This document shows positions 1 to 13,717 of a DNA stretch of 64,000 bases, one piece after another. The number at the start of each line of letters is the position of its first letter. Position 1 is the first letter of the stretch. The position numbers and the translations under genes are program-made. The notes beneath the pieces are model-generated. The model saw only the letters and a program-made list of their open reading frames with translations, ran no database searches and was not told where the DNA came from. Source of the DNA: Leptospira sanjuanensis (GTDB lineage: Bacteria; Spirochaetota; Leptospiria; Leptospirales; Leptospiraceae); the NCBI RefSeq assembly GCF_022267325.1, contig NZ_JAIZBG010000002.1, positions 1 to 64,000 of the forward strand. The letters run 5' to 3'.

Positions 1-1
1 C

Positions 2-169
2 AAAATCGAAGAACAGATAGATTCCTTTCGGGTCGGAAACGGAGAAATTTTAGCATGCGGAACCTGTTTAGATCTCAGAGAAACAAATGGCGGAGATTCT
101 TGTCGTTATTCCAACTTAGCAGATCTATACGAAATCATCGAATCCAGCGATAAGATACTTAGCTTTTAA
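2..169 (+). CDS. C-terminal part of a YedF/DsrE-like sulfur-transfer family protein (partial)
   Basis: The frame is open from the left edge to TAA at 167-169 and gives 55 residues. The motif ACGTCLD followed by a stretch with LADLYEIIE resembles the end of the DsrE-like domain of YedF-type proteins (CGTCLD, then a helix with MYEIVE). These proteins are thought to handle reactive sulfur or selenium through the conserved Cys, but specific roles are mostly unproven. The start lies outside the window. Only 4 bases separate its stop from a fragment of a transposase, so an insertion or deletion has happened right behind the gene and the last residues may not be the original ones. Confidence 0.65.
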   Translation, partial: KIEEQIDSFRVGNGEILACGTCLDLRETNGGDSCRYSNLADLYEIIESSDKILSF

Positions 170-173
170 TTCG

Positions 174-314
174 AACCGCTTAGTCAAAGCCGCTTTCTCT
201 GCTTACGGGTATATTCGTCCTGAATATCCTCTCGCTCCATTCCTCACCAAGCTCCCTTTCTTCCAGCATCTTCAGTCCTGCAATCTTTCAAGTCAGGGAG
301 TAGACGAACTCTAA
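174..314 (+). pseudogene. Remnant of the 3' end of an IS1595-type transposase
   Basis: Translation of 174-314 begins [17 protein letters not shown], almost the same as the C-terminal region of the transposase that follows ([16 protein letters not shown], near 1225-1270). The DNA similarity is clear but not identical, and downstream the match shifts frame: GSRR...LKNS is readable in a second frame at about 297-330. Only about 150 bases of the 3' end remain; the rest of this copy is gone. This is therefore a decayed second copy of the same family lying directly upstream of, and in the same orientation as, the longer copy. Confidence 0.75.
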
Positions 315-484
315 AATCTCTTAAGAATTCCCCTTCCCACTACTCCATCGAACCCGATTCAAGTCCATTCAACATCCCTTTCTATACCAACATCACCAAA
401 AAAGTCCTTAACGAATTCTATCCAAAGCACTGCCCTAACTGCAATGACCAATTCTTAACGAAAGAAATCTCTACAAGACCAGAT

Positions 485-1456
<972 letters not shown>

Positions 1457-2237
1457 ATCGCTTACCAATCTGCTTTCCAAAAGATTAAAGCTCACTCTTC
1501 GAAAATAGGGATCGATCATTTTCAGATATTGTTTTTTCGTTCTCACGTAGGCGTAAGGATCCTCAAAGTAGATATCCTTCTTCATGCGGATATAATCGTC
1601 TTTCGTTGGAACGGAAAAATATAAGTATTTTACGATTTTATGAAGTTTTTCGAAAACGGGTCGCAGATCCCCTTGAATGTATTGAACGACCGAATTACAA
1701 ATTCCTAAATCAAAAGGAAGATGTACGAAGTATGAAAGATCCAATTCCTGAACGGTCGTGTTCAGTACGGACATATTCCAAGCGCGAATCCATTTTTGAG
1801 CGAGCAGTTCGTCGAGCATTTGTTCGGAAGGATCGATGGCTAAGACGCGTCCTGGTTTGAAAATCCTGACCATCTCCTTTAAAAGGATTCCCTTGCCGAA
1901 ACCGAAATCGGCGATCGAATTCACGTTGATTTCCATCAGATTCAAAATCGATTTCGCATAACGTGCGTGCTCTTTCGCGTTAAAGGTTGCGTCCACGTCC
2001 GTTCCGGAACCGTAGATATCCCTCCAATACGCTTTTTCAAAAGGAAGACCGTTTGCGCCTAACGTCAATTCCTCGTCCTCGGAAGAAGTTTCGTTCTTAC
2101 TCGAACGGGATAAATTCAACTTATCCTTGTAAAAAGCGAAGGAAGAAACGCCCCCCTTCGTTTTGGAATCGGCGTTTTTGTTTTTCAGGTTCGATTTTTT
2201 TTTCCAGATCGGTTTCAAAGGTTTCGACTCGCAGAGT

Positions 2238-3578
2238 TCAAGGAATCAATTCCGGACTCAATGCGGAAGAAGAAAAAATCCCCGTAAGAAAACGATTCAT
2301 CCCCTTCTCTCCCGTTTTGGAAGGAAGCTGCGCTTTGGCTTTCTCGACCTGAACCTTAATCTGAGTGTTCTCTTTTTCGGCCAAAATTACCTTCGTTAAA
2401 AATCCGGTGATGAGAATCTGTTCTCCCGATAAAAATACGAACTGAGGATTTTTGAACTTATACCGTTTGAGCATTTCCCGTTTGTCCGCAAGCCAGACTT
2501 CTTCCAAAAAAAGATAATCGCGATTCTTCCATTCTTTCGGTTTGATCGGCTGTAGTCTTTGTTTGGAATGAAAATACACGTAAGACGAAACCGCCGGGCT
2601 CGCGTAAATCTTCTCGTCCGTTTGGATGACTTCCCTGTTCTTTAAGTTTACGAGATCTTTGGTAAACGCTCCGAGTTTGGCCGCGTTGATTCCCGATGTC
2701 GGTTTAACGGAAAAATAAGCGGACACAAGAAGAATCACGAACAAGACCGCGCTCGCCGCAACGGTGCCAAGTTCCTTTTCCGATCGCAGTAAAAAACTTC
2801 CGATATACAAAATCACGAACAACGGTCCGAAGTTCGCCAAGTAGTTCCAGAGAAGTTTGTAAAACGTTTCGAAAGAATTCTCCCCGTAAAAATTCGTCGT
2901 GATCAATACGACGAGAAGAGTGATAAAGACGGCCATATAAACGAGAAGCACGAGCTGAGGAATGTTTCTTCGTTTGAAAAACACGGATTGATTTTTCTTT
3001 CTTTCGCGAATTCCCACCGTTCCCGCCTTGATCACGAAAATCGTAAGCCCGACAAGAAACACGGTAAAATGAGAAAAGAAACTTCCGAGAATACAAATCA
3101 CGAGCAGGAATATGTCGCCCAGGGTTTCCATGCGGAACGCGAGAAACAAAATCAAAAGAAAAAACAAGCTGAACAATTCGGGATAAAAAAACAAAGGCAT
3201 CGAATACGTCAGCGGCGTAATCGCGGAAAGATAACAGAGAAGATAGTGATTCGGTTTCCACTTCTCCCTTTGCAGAGTATATCCGATCAGATGAATTCCG
3301 AGCGAAAATATAAAAGCGGAAAGAGAAAACAAAGCCGTGGTATAATTGAGTCCGGTAAGAGATTTCCAAAGATTCAGGATCAAAAAAGGAAGCGGGGGTT
3401 GATCGGAGAAGAATTTTCCTTCTTCCGTTAAGGAACGGAGATTGGCGAGCATTTCGATCGCTTCGGGATTCAAAGGTTCTCCGAACCAGTTGTACAATAC
3501 CGAAAGGACGACCGCGAGACCGATCGCGGATAGGAAAAGGAAGATTGGGTTGGCTTTATTGCTTCTTTCTAAGTCCAT
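2238..3578 (-). CDS. Polytopic membrane protein, GT-C glycosyltransferase-like
   Basis: The 446-residue protein has about nine hydrophobic segments in its first 290 residues and then a soluble tail of about 150 residues. An early extracytoplasmic loop contains an acidic stretch and the motif SDQPPLPF. This recalls the first loop of ArnT/PMT-type (GT39, GT-C) glycosyltransferases, which move sugars from polyprenyl-phosphate donors onto envelope molecules. That family placement is inference from topology and one motif. It ends 19 bases before the methyltransferase start, so the pair may form an operon for modifying an envelope glycan or lipid. Confidence 0.6.
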   Translation of the reverse strand: MDLERSNKANPIFLFLSAIGLAVVLSVLYNWFGEPLNPEAIEMLANLRSLTEEGKFFSDQPPLPFLILNLWKSLTGLNYTTALFSLSAFIFSLGIHLIGYTLQREKWKPNHYLLCYLSAITPLTYSMPLFFYPELFSLFFLLILFLAFRMETLGDIFLLVICILGSFFSHFTVFLVGLTIFVIKAGTVGIRERKKNQSVFFKRRNIPQLVLLVYMAVFITLLVVLITTNFYGENSFETFYKLLWNYLANFGPLFVILYIGSFLLRSEKELGTVAASAVLFVILLVSAYFSVKPTSGINAAKLGAFTKDLVNLKNREVIQTDEKIYASPAVSSYVYFHSKQRLQPIKPKEWKNRDYLFLEEVWLADKREMLKRYKFKNPQFVFLSGEQILITGFLTKVILAEKENTQIKVQVEKAKAQLPSKTGEKGMNRFLTGIFSSSALSPELIP

Positions 3579-3615
3579 GGGAGCCCGTAGGGTTTTTGCG
3601 GAAATCAGAGCAAGG

Positions 3616-3659
<44 letters not shown>

Positions 3660-3687
3660 ATGAGAACCTCGAATCGGGATAGAATTC

Positions 3688-5700
<2,013 letters not shown>

Positions 5701-5730
5701 CGCGGATTAGTTTTCGTTTCGGACAAGGTT

Positions 5731-6690
5731 GTGAAACATCACAAAGAAGATCTCGCCGAACTCATCGAAGGTGCGCGGGAGGGGGAAAAATTTCCTCTTG
5801 CGAAACTGATCTCCGGTGTGGAAAGACCGGATTCGTTCGAGTTTCGGAAAGGGTTGTTTGCAGCCCTCGCGCAGCGAGGGCTGAACGGACAGAATTCGTT
5901 GACGGTGGGATTTACCGGTACTCCGGGCGCGGGAAAATCCTCGTTACTCGGAGAACTCGCGACTCAATTTCTCAAAGCCGACGACGGTGAAACGATGGCC
6001 ATCGTAGCGATCGATCCTTCCAGTCATATTTCCGGCGGTTCGCTGCTCGGCGATCGAACCCGTCTTTCCCTTCCCGCACGGGAAAAGAGAATCTACTTTC
6101 GTTCCCAACCGAGTCAACTCGAACTCGGAGGAGTGAATCCGTATACGTATCACGTCATCCGGTTGCTTCGTTGTTTTTTTCGCTACGTTTTCATTGAAAC
6201 CGTCGGGATCGGTCAAAACGAGATCGAAGTCTCCAAGTTGACAGACCTTTCCTTTCTCGTATTGCAACCGTTAGGCGGAGATCAGGTTCAATTTATGAAA
6301 AGCGGAATCATGGAAGTTCCGGATTCGTTCATTCTAAACAAATGCGACGAAGAAGTCCTCGCGAATTCCAGTTATCACATGCTGATTACGACTTTGGAAT
6401 TCTTGAAGGACATTATGCCCGGCAAGGAACTTCCTCCCGTTTTCAAAACCTCCACCAAAACCAAATACGGAATCGCGGAACTTCTGGATTATATCCGAAA
6501 GGCAAAACCCGTTGCCGACCGTTCCAAGGAAACCGATCTGCAACTTAGGAAATGGATCAAAAACGAATTCGGGAACTTCGGTTTAAAAGTCATCGAGAAC
6601 CTCCCCTATTCACCCGGCTTGGGTTTCGAAACTCTGGAAGGTTTGGCTCTTGAGGAGATCCGCAGAAAGTTGAAATCCGAATCGTTTTAA
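5731..6690 (+). CDS. meaB: MeaB/ArgK-type G3E GTPase, chaperone of the B12 mutase
   Basis: The 319-residue P-loop GTPase has Walker A GTPGAGKSS (residues 63-71), a switch region with DPSSHISGGSLLGDRTR, the Walker B/switch II element ETVGIGQNE, and the base-specificity motif NKCD. MeaB proteins gate adenosylcobalamin loading and eject damaged cofactor from acyl-CoA mutases. The start is GTG at 5731; no better upstream start was seen. Placement 30 bases behind the mutase gene fits the usual pairing and makes a B12 role much more likely than the older arginine-kinase annotation. Confidence 0.9.
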   Translation: MKHHKEDLAELIEGAREGEKFPLAKLISGVERPDSFEFRKGLFAALAQRGLNGQNSLTVGFTGTPGAGKSSLLGELATQFLKADDGETMAIVAIDPSSHISGGSLLGDRTRLSLPAREKRIYFRSQPSQLELGGVNPYTYHVIRLLRCFFRYVFIETVGIGQNEIEVSKLTDLSFLVLQPLGGDQVQFMKSGIMEVPDSFILNKCDEEVLANSSYHMLITTLEFLKDIMPGKELPPVFKTSTKTKYGIAELLDYIRKAKPVADRSKETDLQLRKWIKNEFGNFGLKVIENLPYSPGLGFETLEGLALEEIRRKLKSESF

Positions 6691-6849
6691 AGAAAAAACC
6701 GTTAAACCGACATTCTCTAAAGCAAAAATATTAGAATCTCCTTATCTTTCCTGCAAGAAAACTCCTTCGCACTTTCACGTTCGCTCAACGGCCTTTCTTT
6801 TTTCGAAAAGTGATCGTTTTTAGACCTTCCGGTAGAAGGATTCTTCCCT

Positions 6850-8754
6850 TTGCGCGCGTCAAATTTTCGCATGTTTTTCACCGATTCATTTTCGTTTGTA
6901 TCGAACCTTTGTTTCGCATTAAAAATTCGATCTCTATCGGTTGCATTTTGTGTCGGAACCGCCGTCGGATTGACCGCCTCTATAGGCGGTTCTATTTTTG
7001 CGGATTCCGCCTATTCTAAGTTAGATTGGGAAGTCATCGAACAAGACGACTACCCGCAGATCGCACCCCCTTCTTCGGATGAAAAAGTGAGGAGCTTTCA
7101 AGGCGCCTTGATTGCGGGGAATTGGCTTTTGTGGCCCGCGATTCTTCCTGGAGCGAACGACAAGGAAAGCCATGGAATTCTTTTTCGAAACTTAAAAAAC
7201 GGTGAAGCGAAACGAATCGATTTAGGCGAACCGGTCCGCGGTTTGGCTTGGGATCGGGAGAATGATCGGATCTACGCCCGTCTTAAGAAAGAGATCGCGG
7301 TGCTTACGAGCGGTAACCTCGAAGTAAAACGGAAAATCCCGTTCGTTCCCACGAACTCGGGTTGGACCTCGATCGGAATCTTTCAGGGAAAACTATTTGC
7401 GATTCAAGGAAATACATTCACTTTTTATGATATAGAAACGGGCAATGAAATCGAAAACAAGGAACTTCCGATTTCCAAGGTTTCACAGGCTTATGTTTGT
7501 TCCGATCAGGAGATTTTTCTTTGGTACAGCGAAGGAGAATACAATCTTCATTCTTACGATCCTCTTTTGAACACCGTCAAAGATCGTTATTCAGCGCGGA
7601 TCGACTCCAAGTCCGCGCCGAAACTCGCCTGCCGCGGAGATCGGCAAGGTCGTTCGAACTCGATCGGATTTGCTTTGATGGACCCGGAAAAAAACGTGTA
7701 TAAGAATTTGGTCAAGGTCGGAGATCAGTTGTATCCGACCTCAAAAGGGAATCAACTTCTCAAAGGAAATCTGAGTTATCGATTTTCCCCTCAGAAAGAT
7801 AAAATTTCTTTCAACGTTACGGTCACCGCAAAGGAAAAGGATTCTCCCGAAACCGAACTTGCCGTAGTAATCCCGCCTCGAGAAACGGCGTATCAAATTC
7901 TCAGCGGAGAGACGGTTTCTAAAAATGGAATATTCAAAGACGATGATCAAGGGAATAGAACTTTGATCGTTAAAGTCCCGGCTTTGTCGGCGGGCCAGTC
8001 TTGGTCGGAGACAGTCTATTCGGCCAAATTGACCCGATTTCATATCGATTCGGGCCTTTCCAATTTTAATACTTCCTGGGAAGATTGGAAAGTCGACCGC
8101 GACTGGAAACAATTCCTGGAAGATAAGTCGGTTTATAAGATCTATGATCCAGGTATCGTTTCTGTCCGGGATCAACTCAAATCGGAGACGAGCAGCGTCG
8201 AAAGTTATATCCAAGCGGTTTATAAACATATTACTAAGAATTTAGTCTACAAGCAGGACGGCCGATTCGATCCCGCACCGGTCGTTTTGCAAAACGGCCA
8301 CGGTTCCTGCACGGAACACAGTTATGCGCAGATCGCTTTGCTGAGAAGCGCGGGAATTCCTGCACGCCTCGCTTGGAATTGGCTACCCGGCGCGACCAAA
8401 GTCGATTTCAATCATAAGATCGCAGAAGTTTGGCATCCTTCCTTCGGGTGGATTCCGATGGAACCGCTCGCGTATCCGAGAGTAAGGGCCGGGCTAACGC
8501 ATGCAAAACATATTATATTCGCGGTACTGAATTCGCCCTCCCATTCGATCGTGAAAGGTGGAGACGTTCTATTGAATTTCACGAAACCTTCCGGCGGCGC
8601 TTCAAGAAGCATGAACATCGAGTTGATGCCGGACGAATCGGTCTCGTTTCGAAGTGCGTCCTTGGAGGAATCCGTTTCCAAGGATTTCTTTCCAAAGGTC
8701 AAACCGATCCAAAATCGGATTCTGGATAAGGGTGAGGAAAGAAACGTGGAATAG
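6850..8754 (+). CDS. Exported protein with C-terminal transglutaminase-like domain
   Basis: The 634-residue protein starts at TTG 6850, chosen because GAAGGA lies 9 bases upstream; ATG at 6871 is the alternative. The first 55 residues contain a basic KIR followed by a long hydrophobic stretch ending near FADSA, consistent with a signal peptide. Residues of about 60-440 form a repeat-poor region with several short beta-propeller-like stretches. The transglutaminase-like core has Cys487 in GSCTEH and His522 in FNHKIAEVWH. The third triad position reads GWIPMEP, with Glu where the family usually has Asp. Family members act as proteases, cross-linkers or cell-wall enzymes. The gene appears to be monocistronic. 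Confidence 0.7.
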   Translation: MRASNFRMFFTDSFSFVSNLCFALKIRSLSVAFCVGTAVGLTASIGGSIFADSAYSKLDWEVIEQDDYPQIAPPSSDEKVRSFQGALIAGNWLLWPAILPGANDKESHGILFRNLKNGEAKRIDLGEPVRGLAWDRENDRIYARLKKEIAVLTSGNLEVKRKIPFVPTNSGWTSIGIFQGKLFAIQGNTFTFYDIETGNEIENKELPISKVSQAYVCSDQEIFLWYSEGEYNLHSYDPLLNTVKDRYSARIDSKSAPKLACRGDRQGRSNSIGFALMDPEKNVYKNLVKVGDQLYPTSKGNQLLKGNLSYRFSPQKDKISFNVTVTAKEKDSPETELAVVIPPRETAYQILSGETVSKNGIFKDDDQGNRTLIVKVPALSAGQSWSETVYSAKLTRFHIDSGLSNFNTSWEDWKVDRDWKQFLEDKSVYKIYDPGIVSVRDQLKSETSSVESYIQAVYKHITKNLVYKQDGRFDPAPVVLQNGHGSCTEHSYAQIALLRSAGIPARLAWNWLPGATKVDFNHKIAEVWHPSFGWIPMEPLAYPRVRAGLTHAKHIIFAVLNSPSHSIVKGGDVLLNFTKPSGGASRSMNIELMPDESVSFRSASLEESVSKDFFPKVKPIQNRILDKGEERNVE

Positions 8755-8806
8755 TCCTTTATAGCTTACGCGCAATTTATGGTGATTGTTGTTGAATAAC
8801 GCGATT

Positions 8807-9343
8807 TCATGTGGGTCGGGTTCGTAAGTAATAAGGATATTCGGTGGTCATTGGGTTTGGTTCGAATTCTAATTCTCGTGAGATGAGATTTTCTCGTAGA
8901 TTTAAGGTCCAGATCATTCTGTAAGTCCCGTGTAAACTAGGAACTCCTCTGTTTAAAGTTTCCACAATAGAATCTCCGACTCCATTGTCTTCCAGCCAAA
9001 GCATATAATTAAACAAATAACACCGCGACACACCATGAGCCGCGGCCAACGCTCCTAAAACGGCCCAAGCCCCGGTGTTCACTCGAATCGTCATTTTCTT
9101 CATTCTCCCGACACCCCGATTGTATCGAATCTTACCCGCTTTCCAATGAAGCCGCTTTTTAGTCGCAAGATATTTACCGTATCTTCTCAATAGAAACGTA
9201 AGCCGATGCGGAAGAATTTTCTTTTCTTGAGGATCCAATCGATCCCAATACGAATAAGGCACCAACAAAGAATCTATACCCAACTGACCTTCGATCAAAA
9301 TCGATTCGATCTTTTCACCGGACGAAAACCACAACATTTCCAT
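8807..9343 (-). CDS. DUF1564 family protein (Leptospira-expanded family)
   Basis: The 178-residue protein has the marks of DUF1564: LLVPYSYWDRL, KKILPHRLTFLLRRYGKYLA, a region ending YNRGVGRMKKMTIRVNTGAW, then AAAHGVSRCYLFNYMLWLE and GVPSLHGTYRMIW. The family occurs in many copies in Leptospira genomes and has no proven function. The ribbon/helix order and basic patches have led to suggestions of DNA binding, which is unproven. It is convergent with the preceding transglutaminase-like gene (52-base gap). Confidence 0.85.
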   Translation of the reverse strand: MEMLWFSSGEKIESILIEGQLGIDSLLVPYSYWDRLDPQEKKILPHRLTFLLRRYGKYLATKKRLHWKAGKIRYNRGVGRMKKMTIRVNTGAWAVLGALAAAHGVSRCYLFNYMLWLEDNGVGDSIVETLNRGVPSLHGTYRMIWTLNLRENLISRELEFEPNPMTTEYPYYLRTRPT

Positions 9344-9428
9344 ACAAAGAAACGGTTCTCGGAAACGAAATTCCCGTTCAAAATCGAAGATTTTTTTAAA
9401 CGTTCTCCATAGATCGTCGCTCTTGTCC

Positions 9429-9456
9429 TTGACATCGGAAATTTATTTCTTACTCT
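9429..9456 (+). promoter_or_regulatory. Putative sigma70 promoter, TTGACA-N16-TACTCT
   Basis: TTGACA at 9429-9434 is a perfect -35 hexamer, and TACTCT at 9451-9456 is a fair -10 after 16 bases. The predicted transcript start is around 9463, only a few bases before the ATG at 9466, so the mRNA would have almost no leader. Confidence 0.45.
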
Positions 9457-9465
9457 ATTTCCCCT

Positions 9466-10683
9466 ATGAATCCGAACAAGACCTTGCTACTTTTCTTAAT
9501 ACTATCCCTTCCCCTATTCGCCGAAACCGAAAAACATCCAAATCATGCGATCGGAGAGTCCTTACTGAAAATTTCCAAACGCGCCAATCTTCCCGAGGCC
9601 AGCGTAAGCGGTTCCGGCTATAAAGCGGTAGTTCTTGTGGGAGACGTGGACGGGGACAACGGGCCGGGAACATTAGGATACATTAAGAACATGCAAGGAG
9701 TCGCAAAGGTTCTTAGGGAACGCGGCGTCCAAGTAACGGAATACTACAGTCCGAAAAATTCATGGGATCAAATCAAAGGCTCTATCCAAGGAGCGAACTT
9801 GGTTTTATATGCGGGTCACGGTGTGGGAAGCAACTTAACCGATTCTCCGTATCATCAAAAGTATGTGGGCGGTTTTGCTTTAAAGGGAAAATTCGTTTCG
9901 AACGAAGATGTGGAAAATACTCTCAAGCCCGCGCCGGGTGCGGTCGTACTTTTCTTAGGCGCTTGTTTTACGGCGGGCAATATGGCTTATGATATGGGGG
10001 TAATCGATGCGGAAGAAACGAAACACAGGGTTTCGATGTATTCCGCGCCTTTCTTAAAGGCGGGTTTTCAAGGTTATTATGCGACATGGGCTCCTTGGAC
10101 CGCTCAAAGTTTGATCGCAGAGCTTTTTACGGGAAAGAATTTCGGAACCGTTTATGACTCTCAAACCAATCTTGCCGAAGTGACAAAGATCGAACATCCG
10201 GCCTATTCCAACGGAAAGTTATTCTTTCATAAAGGAAAACAAGAATCCAGAGTCGTATTCGATTATGCCTTCGCAGGGAATCCGAATGCGCGCATCTCCG
10301 ATCGGGCAAAAGAAGAACCGAAACCTTCCGACAACGCGGCGACAACGACCTCGCTGACGCCGGAAGAACAAACCGCTAAAAACAACGCGCTCGTCAAAGC
10401 CGCTTATAAGAAGGATCTGAAAACTGCAGTCAAATTGTTAAACGAAGGAGCCGATCCGAATACGGAAACGAAAGGCTGGAGAATCCTTCATCTATCCGTT
10501 TATTTCGATCTACCCGAACTCGTAAAGGCGCTCTTGGACAAAAAGGCGGACCCGAATTATCAGGTGGACGGTTATACGGCTCTTTCCCTCGCAACGGCTT
10601 ACGAACGTTCGGCGATCATTCCTCTTCTGGAGGCTGCCGGAGGAACTAAATCCCGATCTACTTCCACGAAACCGAAACCGTAA
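9466..10683 (+). CDS. Exported caspase-fold-like (clan CD) protein with C-terminal ankyrin repeats
   Basis: The 405-residue protein starts with a signal peptide (NKTLLLFLILSLPLFAET). Residues of about 50-260 look like a clan CD cysteine-peptidase fold: strand KAVVLVGD, then LVLYAGHGVG with His118, then VVLFLGACFTAG with Cys167. This His/Cys arrangement after hydrophobic strands is the dyad signature of caspases, gingipains and relatives. A polar linker (about 275-300) leads to about three ankyrin-type repeats (ALVKAAYKKD, GADPNTE, GWRILHLSVYFDLPELVKALL, KADPNYQVDGYTALSLA). The fold call rests on motif order only. Substrate, activity and final location (periplasm or surface) are unknown. Confidence 0.6.
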   Translation: MNPNKTLLLFLILSLPLFAETEKHPNHAIGESLLKISKRANLPEASVSGSGYKAVVLVGDVDGDNGPGTLGYIKNMQGVAKVLRERGVQVTEYYSPKNSWDQIKGSIQGANLVLYAGHGVGSNLTDSPYHQKYVGGFALKGKFVSNEDVENTLKPAPGAVVLFLGACFTAGNMAYDMGVIDAEETKHRVSMYSAPFLKAGFQGYYATWAPWTAQSLIAELFTGKNFGTVYDSQTNLAEVTKIEHPAYSNGKLFFHKGKQESRVVFDYAFAGNPNARISDRAKEEPKPSDNAATTTSLTPEEQTAKNNALVKAAYKKDLKTAVKLLNEGADPNTETKGWRILHLSVYFDLPELVKALLDKKADPNYQVDGYTALSLATAYERSAIIPLLEAAGGTKSRSTSTKPKP

Positions 10684-10706
10684 GGGATCGATTCTTCGTC
10701 AAAAAA

Positions 10707-11357
10707 TCATTTCAATACTTTGAATGCGTGCGTCCAGGATTGTGATAAAAATCCGGGGATACACCAAAGAATACAAAGCGGCTCGATCGCGCGGGCCGCT
10801 TCGACTTTTCCCATATCTTCCGTTTCCCATCCGAATTCGTCCAAGATTTCTCGAACTTGTTTTTTCGCGGCCTCGTCGTTCCCGCAGATAAACATACTCG
10901 GAGTTCCTCCCTTCAAGCTCGGATTGACCATCAATCCGCTTCCAACCGAGCTGAAACACTTTACGAAGTTCGCCTTCGGAACCTGTTTCTGAAATTGCTC
11001 CATTAGAGATTCATTGTATGTTGTAAAGAATTTCAATACTCCGTTTACGGGAGGTTCTTCCGAAATCGGGTTGGTCGTATCGATCACCGTTTTTCCGGTA
11101 AGCGAATCCACTCCTGCCAATTTCAATACTTCGGATGCGATGTTTCCCTTCGAACAAAGAACCAAGATGTCGCCGAAACTCGCCGTTTCCGCAAACGTTC
11201 CGATCGAAGCGCCGCTTCCCGCTTTAGACAACCATTCTTTGAGTTTTCCGGGATCTCTCGTTCCGATCTTTACTTCGGCTCCGTGTTTTAAGAATCCGTT
11301 TGCGAGCGTCTGCCCTACTATTCCCGAACCTAAGACCCCGATTTTCTTTCCTTTCAT
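10707..11357 (-). CDS. NAD(P)-binding oxidoreductase resembling F420-dependent NADP reductase
   Basis: The 216-residue protein opens with a dinucleotide-binding Rossmann motif, KIGVLGSGIVGQTLANG, followed by KIGTRDPGKL, where Arg after strand 2 suggests NADPH. Later VIDTTNPI, VKCFSSVGSGLM and MFICGNDEAAKKQV match the F420:NADP oxidoreductase-like family. Many bacteria carry such proteins without F420, so the true electron partner is open. A strong ribosome site GGAGGA lies 5 bases before the ATG. It is convergent with the caspase-like gene. Confidence 0.75.
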   Translation of the reverse strand: MKGKKIGVLGSGIVGQTLANGFLKHGAEVKIGTRDPGKLKEWLSKAGSGASIGTFAETASFGDILVLCSKGNIASEVLKLAGVDSLTGKTVIDTTNPISEEPPVNGVLKFFTTYNESLMEQFQKQVPKANFVKCFSSVGSGLMVNPSLKGGTPSMFICGNDEAAKKQVREILDEFGWETEDMGKVEAARAIEPLCILWCIPGFLSQSWTHAFKVLK

Positions 11358-11608
11358 AAAGTCCTCCGATTCAGGTTACTCTTCGTAGTATTTCAAAAGG
11401 ATCAAACAAGATTTAAGATCGGCTTTTATTTTTATATAAGACTACACGTCCGAAACAGACACCGCATTCAACGATCGCATTAAATATATGAAAATATTTG
11501 TTTCCTAAATCGGGACGGACTTTAGCTTGATTCCTTAAATCGATCGGCGACGATCCGATTAAAATCAATACAATCTATTTAGAGTGAATCTTTGACAAGG
11601 AGTCAAAA

Positions 11609-12118
11609 ATGAAAAATCCTTTCCGTTCCGCATGCGCGACCATCGCACTTGTGCTTTCTATCTCGCTTCTTCCTTCGATTCTTTTTGCGGAAGAAGACGC
11701 ACATTACATTCAACCCGATGATTTTTTTATCACGAAAGAAGAATTCAAAAACCAGCCTTGGATTTACGTTCATCTCGCCAAACAACTCACCGCACCTTCC
11801 TCAAAAACGAAAAACGAAGCGGAGTTTCTTCAAGTGCATGACGGCAATAAGGTTTGGACGAAATTCTTTTATGCGACCGAGATTGCGAAACAAAACGATC
11901 TGAAAATCGGCAGCATCGTAATCATGGCGGACCTCGGAACCGAAGACGGATATCGCGCTCCGGAAAGCAAAGACGAAGCGCGCACCTGCGGCTGGTTCAT
12001 CGCCAAAGTAACGGACGTTTCCGATCTTTACAAAGGAATCGTTACCGTTTCCGGCGGTTACAAAATCAAAGTGGATGCGATCCGAGTTCCCGTAAAACCG
12101 GTTCACAAAGGAAAATAA
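11609..12118 (+). CDS. Small exported protein of unknown function
   Basis: The 169-residue protein has a clear signal peptide (MKNPFRSACATIALVLSISLLPSILFAEE, cleavage after FA likely). The mature part has no family I recognise. It contains IYVHLAKQL, a region starting KVWTKFFYATEIA, GSIVIMADLG, and a single Cys in ARTCGWFIAKVTDVSDLYKG. A strong ribosome site AAGGAG sits 7 bases before the ATG. It stands alone, with 251 noncoding bases upstream and a hairpin downstream at 12143-12168. Confidence 0.75.
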   Translation: MKNPFRSACATIALVLSISLLPSILFAEEDAHYIQPDDFFITKEEFKNQPWIYVHLAKQLTAPSSKTKNEAEFLQVHDGNKVWTKFFYATEIAKQNDLKIGSIVIMADLGTEDGYRAPESKDEARTCGWFIAKVTDVSDLYKGIVTVSGGYKIKVDAIRVPVKPVHKGK

Positions 12119-12142
12119 TCCTTCCGCATTTCTTTTCTAAAT

Positions 12143-12168
12143 CAAAGGGTCGAAGTTCCGGCCCTTTG
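12143..12168 (+). terminator. Hairpin downstream of the small exported protein
   Basis: The arms CAAAGGG (12143-12149) and CCCTTTG (12162-12168) pair perfectly around a 12-base loop. No strong T-run follows, so it is a weak terminator candidate. Confidence 0.4.
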
Positions 12169-12338
12169 CGTGGCAAAAGACATCCATTCGGCGAAAATTC
12201 CCCGCCTCACGAAATAATTCGCCGCAAAGCGGAATCCGTTCATCGAAATTTTTCCCTTTTCTTTTTTTCGAAACGCCGTAATTTTTCTGCAACCTCCCCC
12301 CGGCAACCCGCTCCTATTTATCAACAGGAGTTTACTAG

Positions 12339-13154
<816 letters not shown>

Positions 13155-13171
13155 GTTTTACACCTGATAAC

Positions 13172-13192
13172 CGGCCCGCCTTCGGCGGGCCG
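13172..13192. terminator. Strong GC hairpin between convergent genes
   Basis: CGGCCCGCC (13172-13180) and GGCGGGCCG (13184-13192) form a perfect 9-bp stem with a TTC loop, between the desaturase stop and the stop of the gene on the other strand. There is no T-run on either side, so Rho-independent termination is possible but not certain. It may serve both directions. Confidence 0.55.
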
Positions 13193-13210
13193 CATCACGG
13201 CCAAACCCGC

Positions 13211-13713
<503 letters not shown>

Positions 13714-13717
<4 letters not shown>

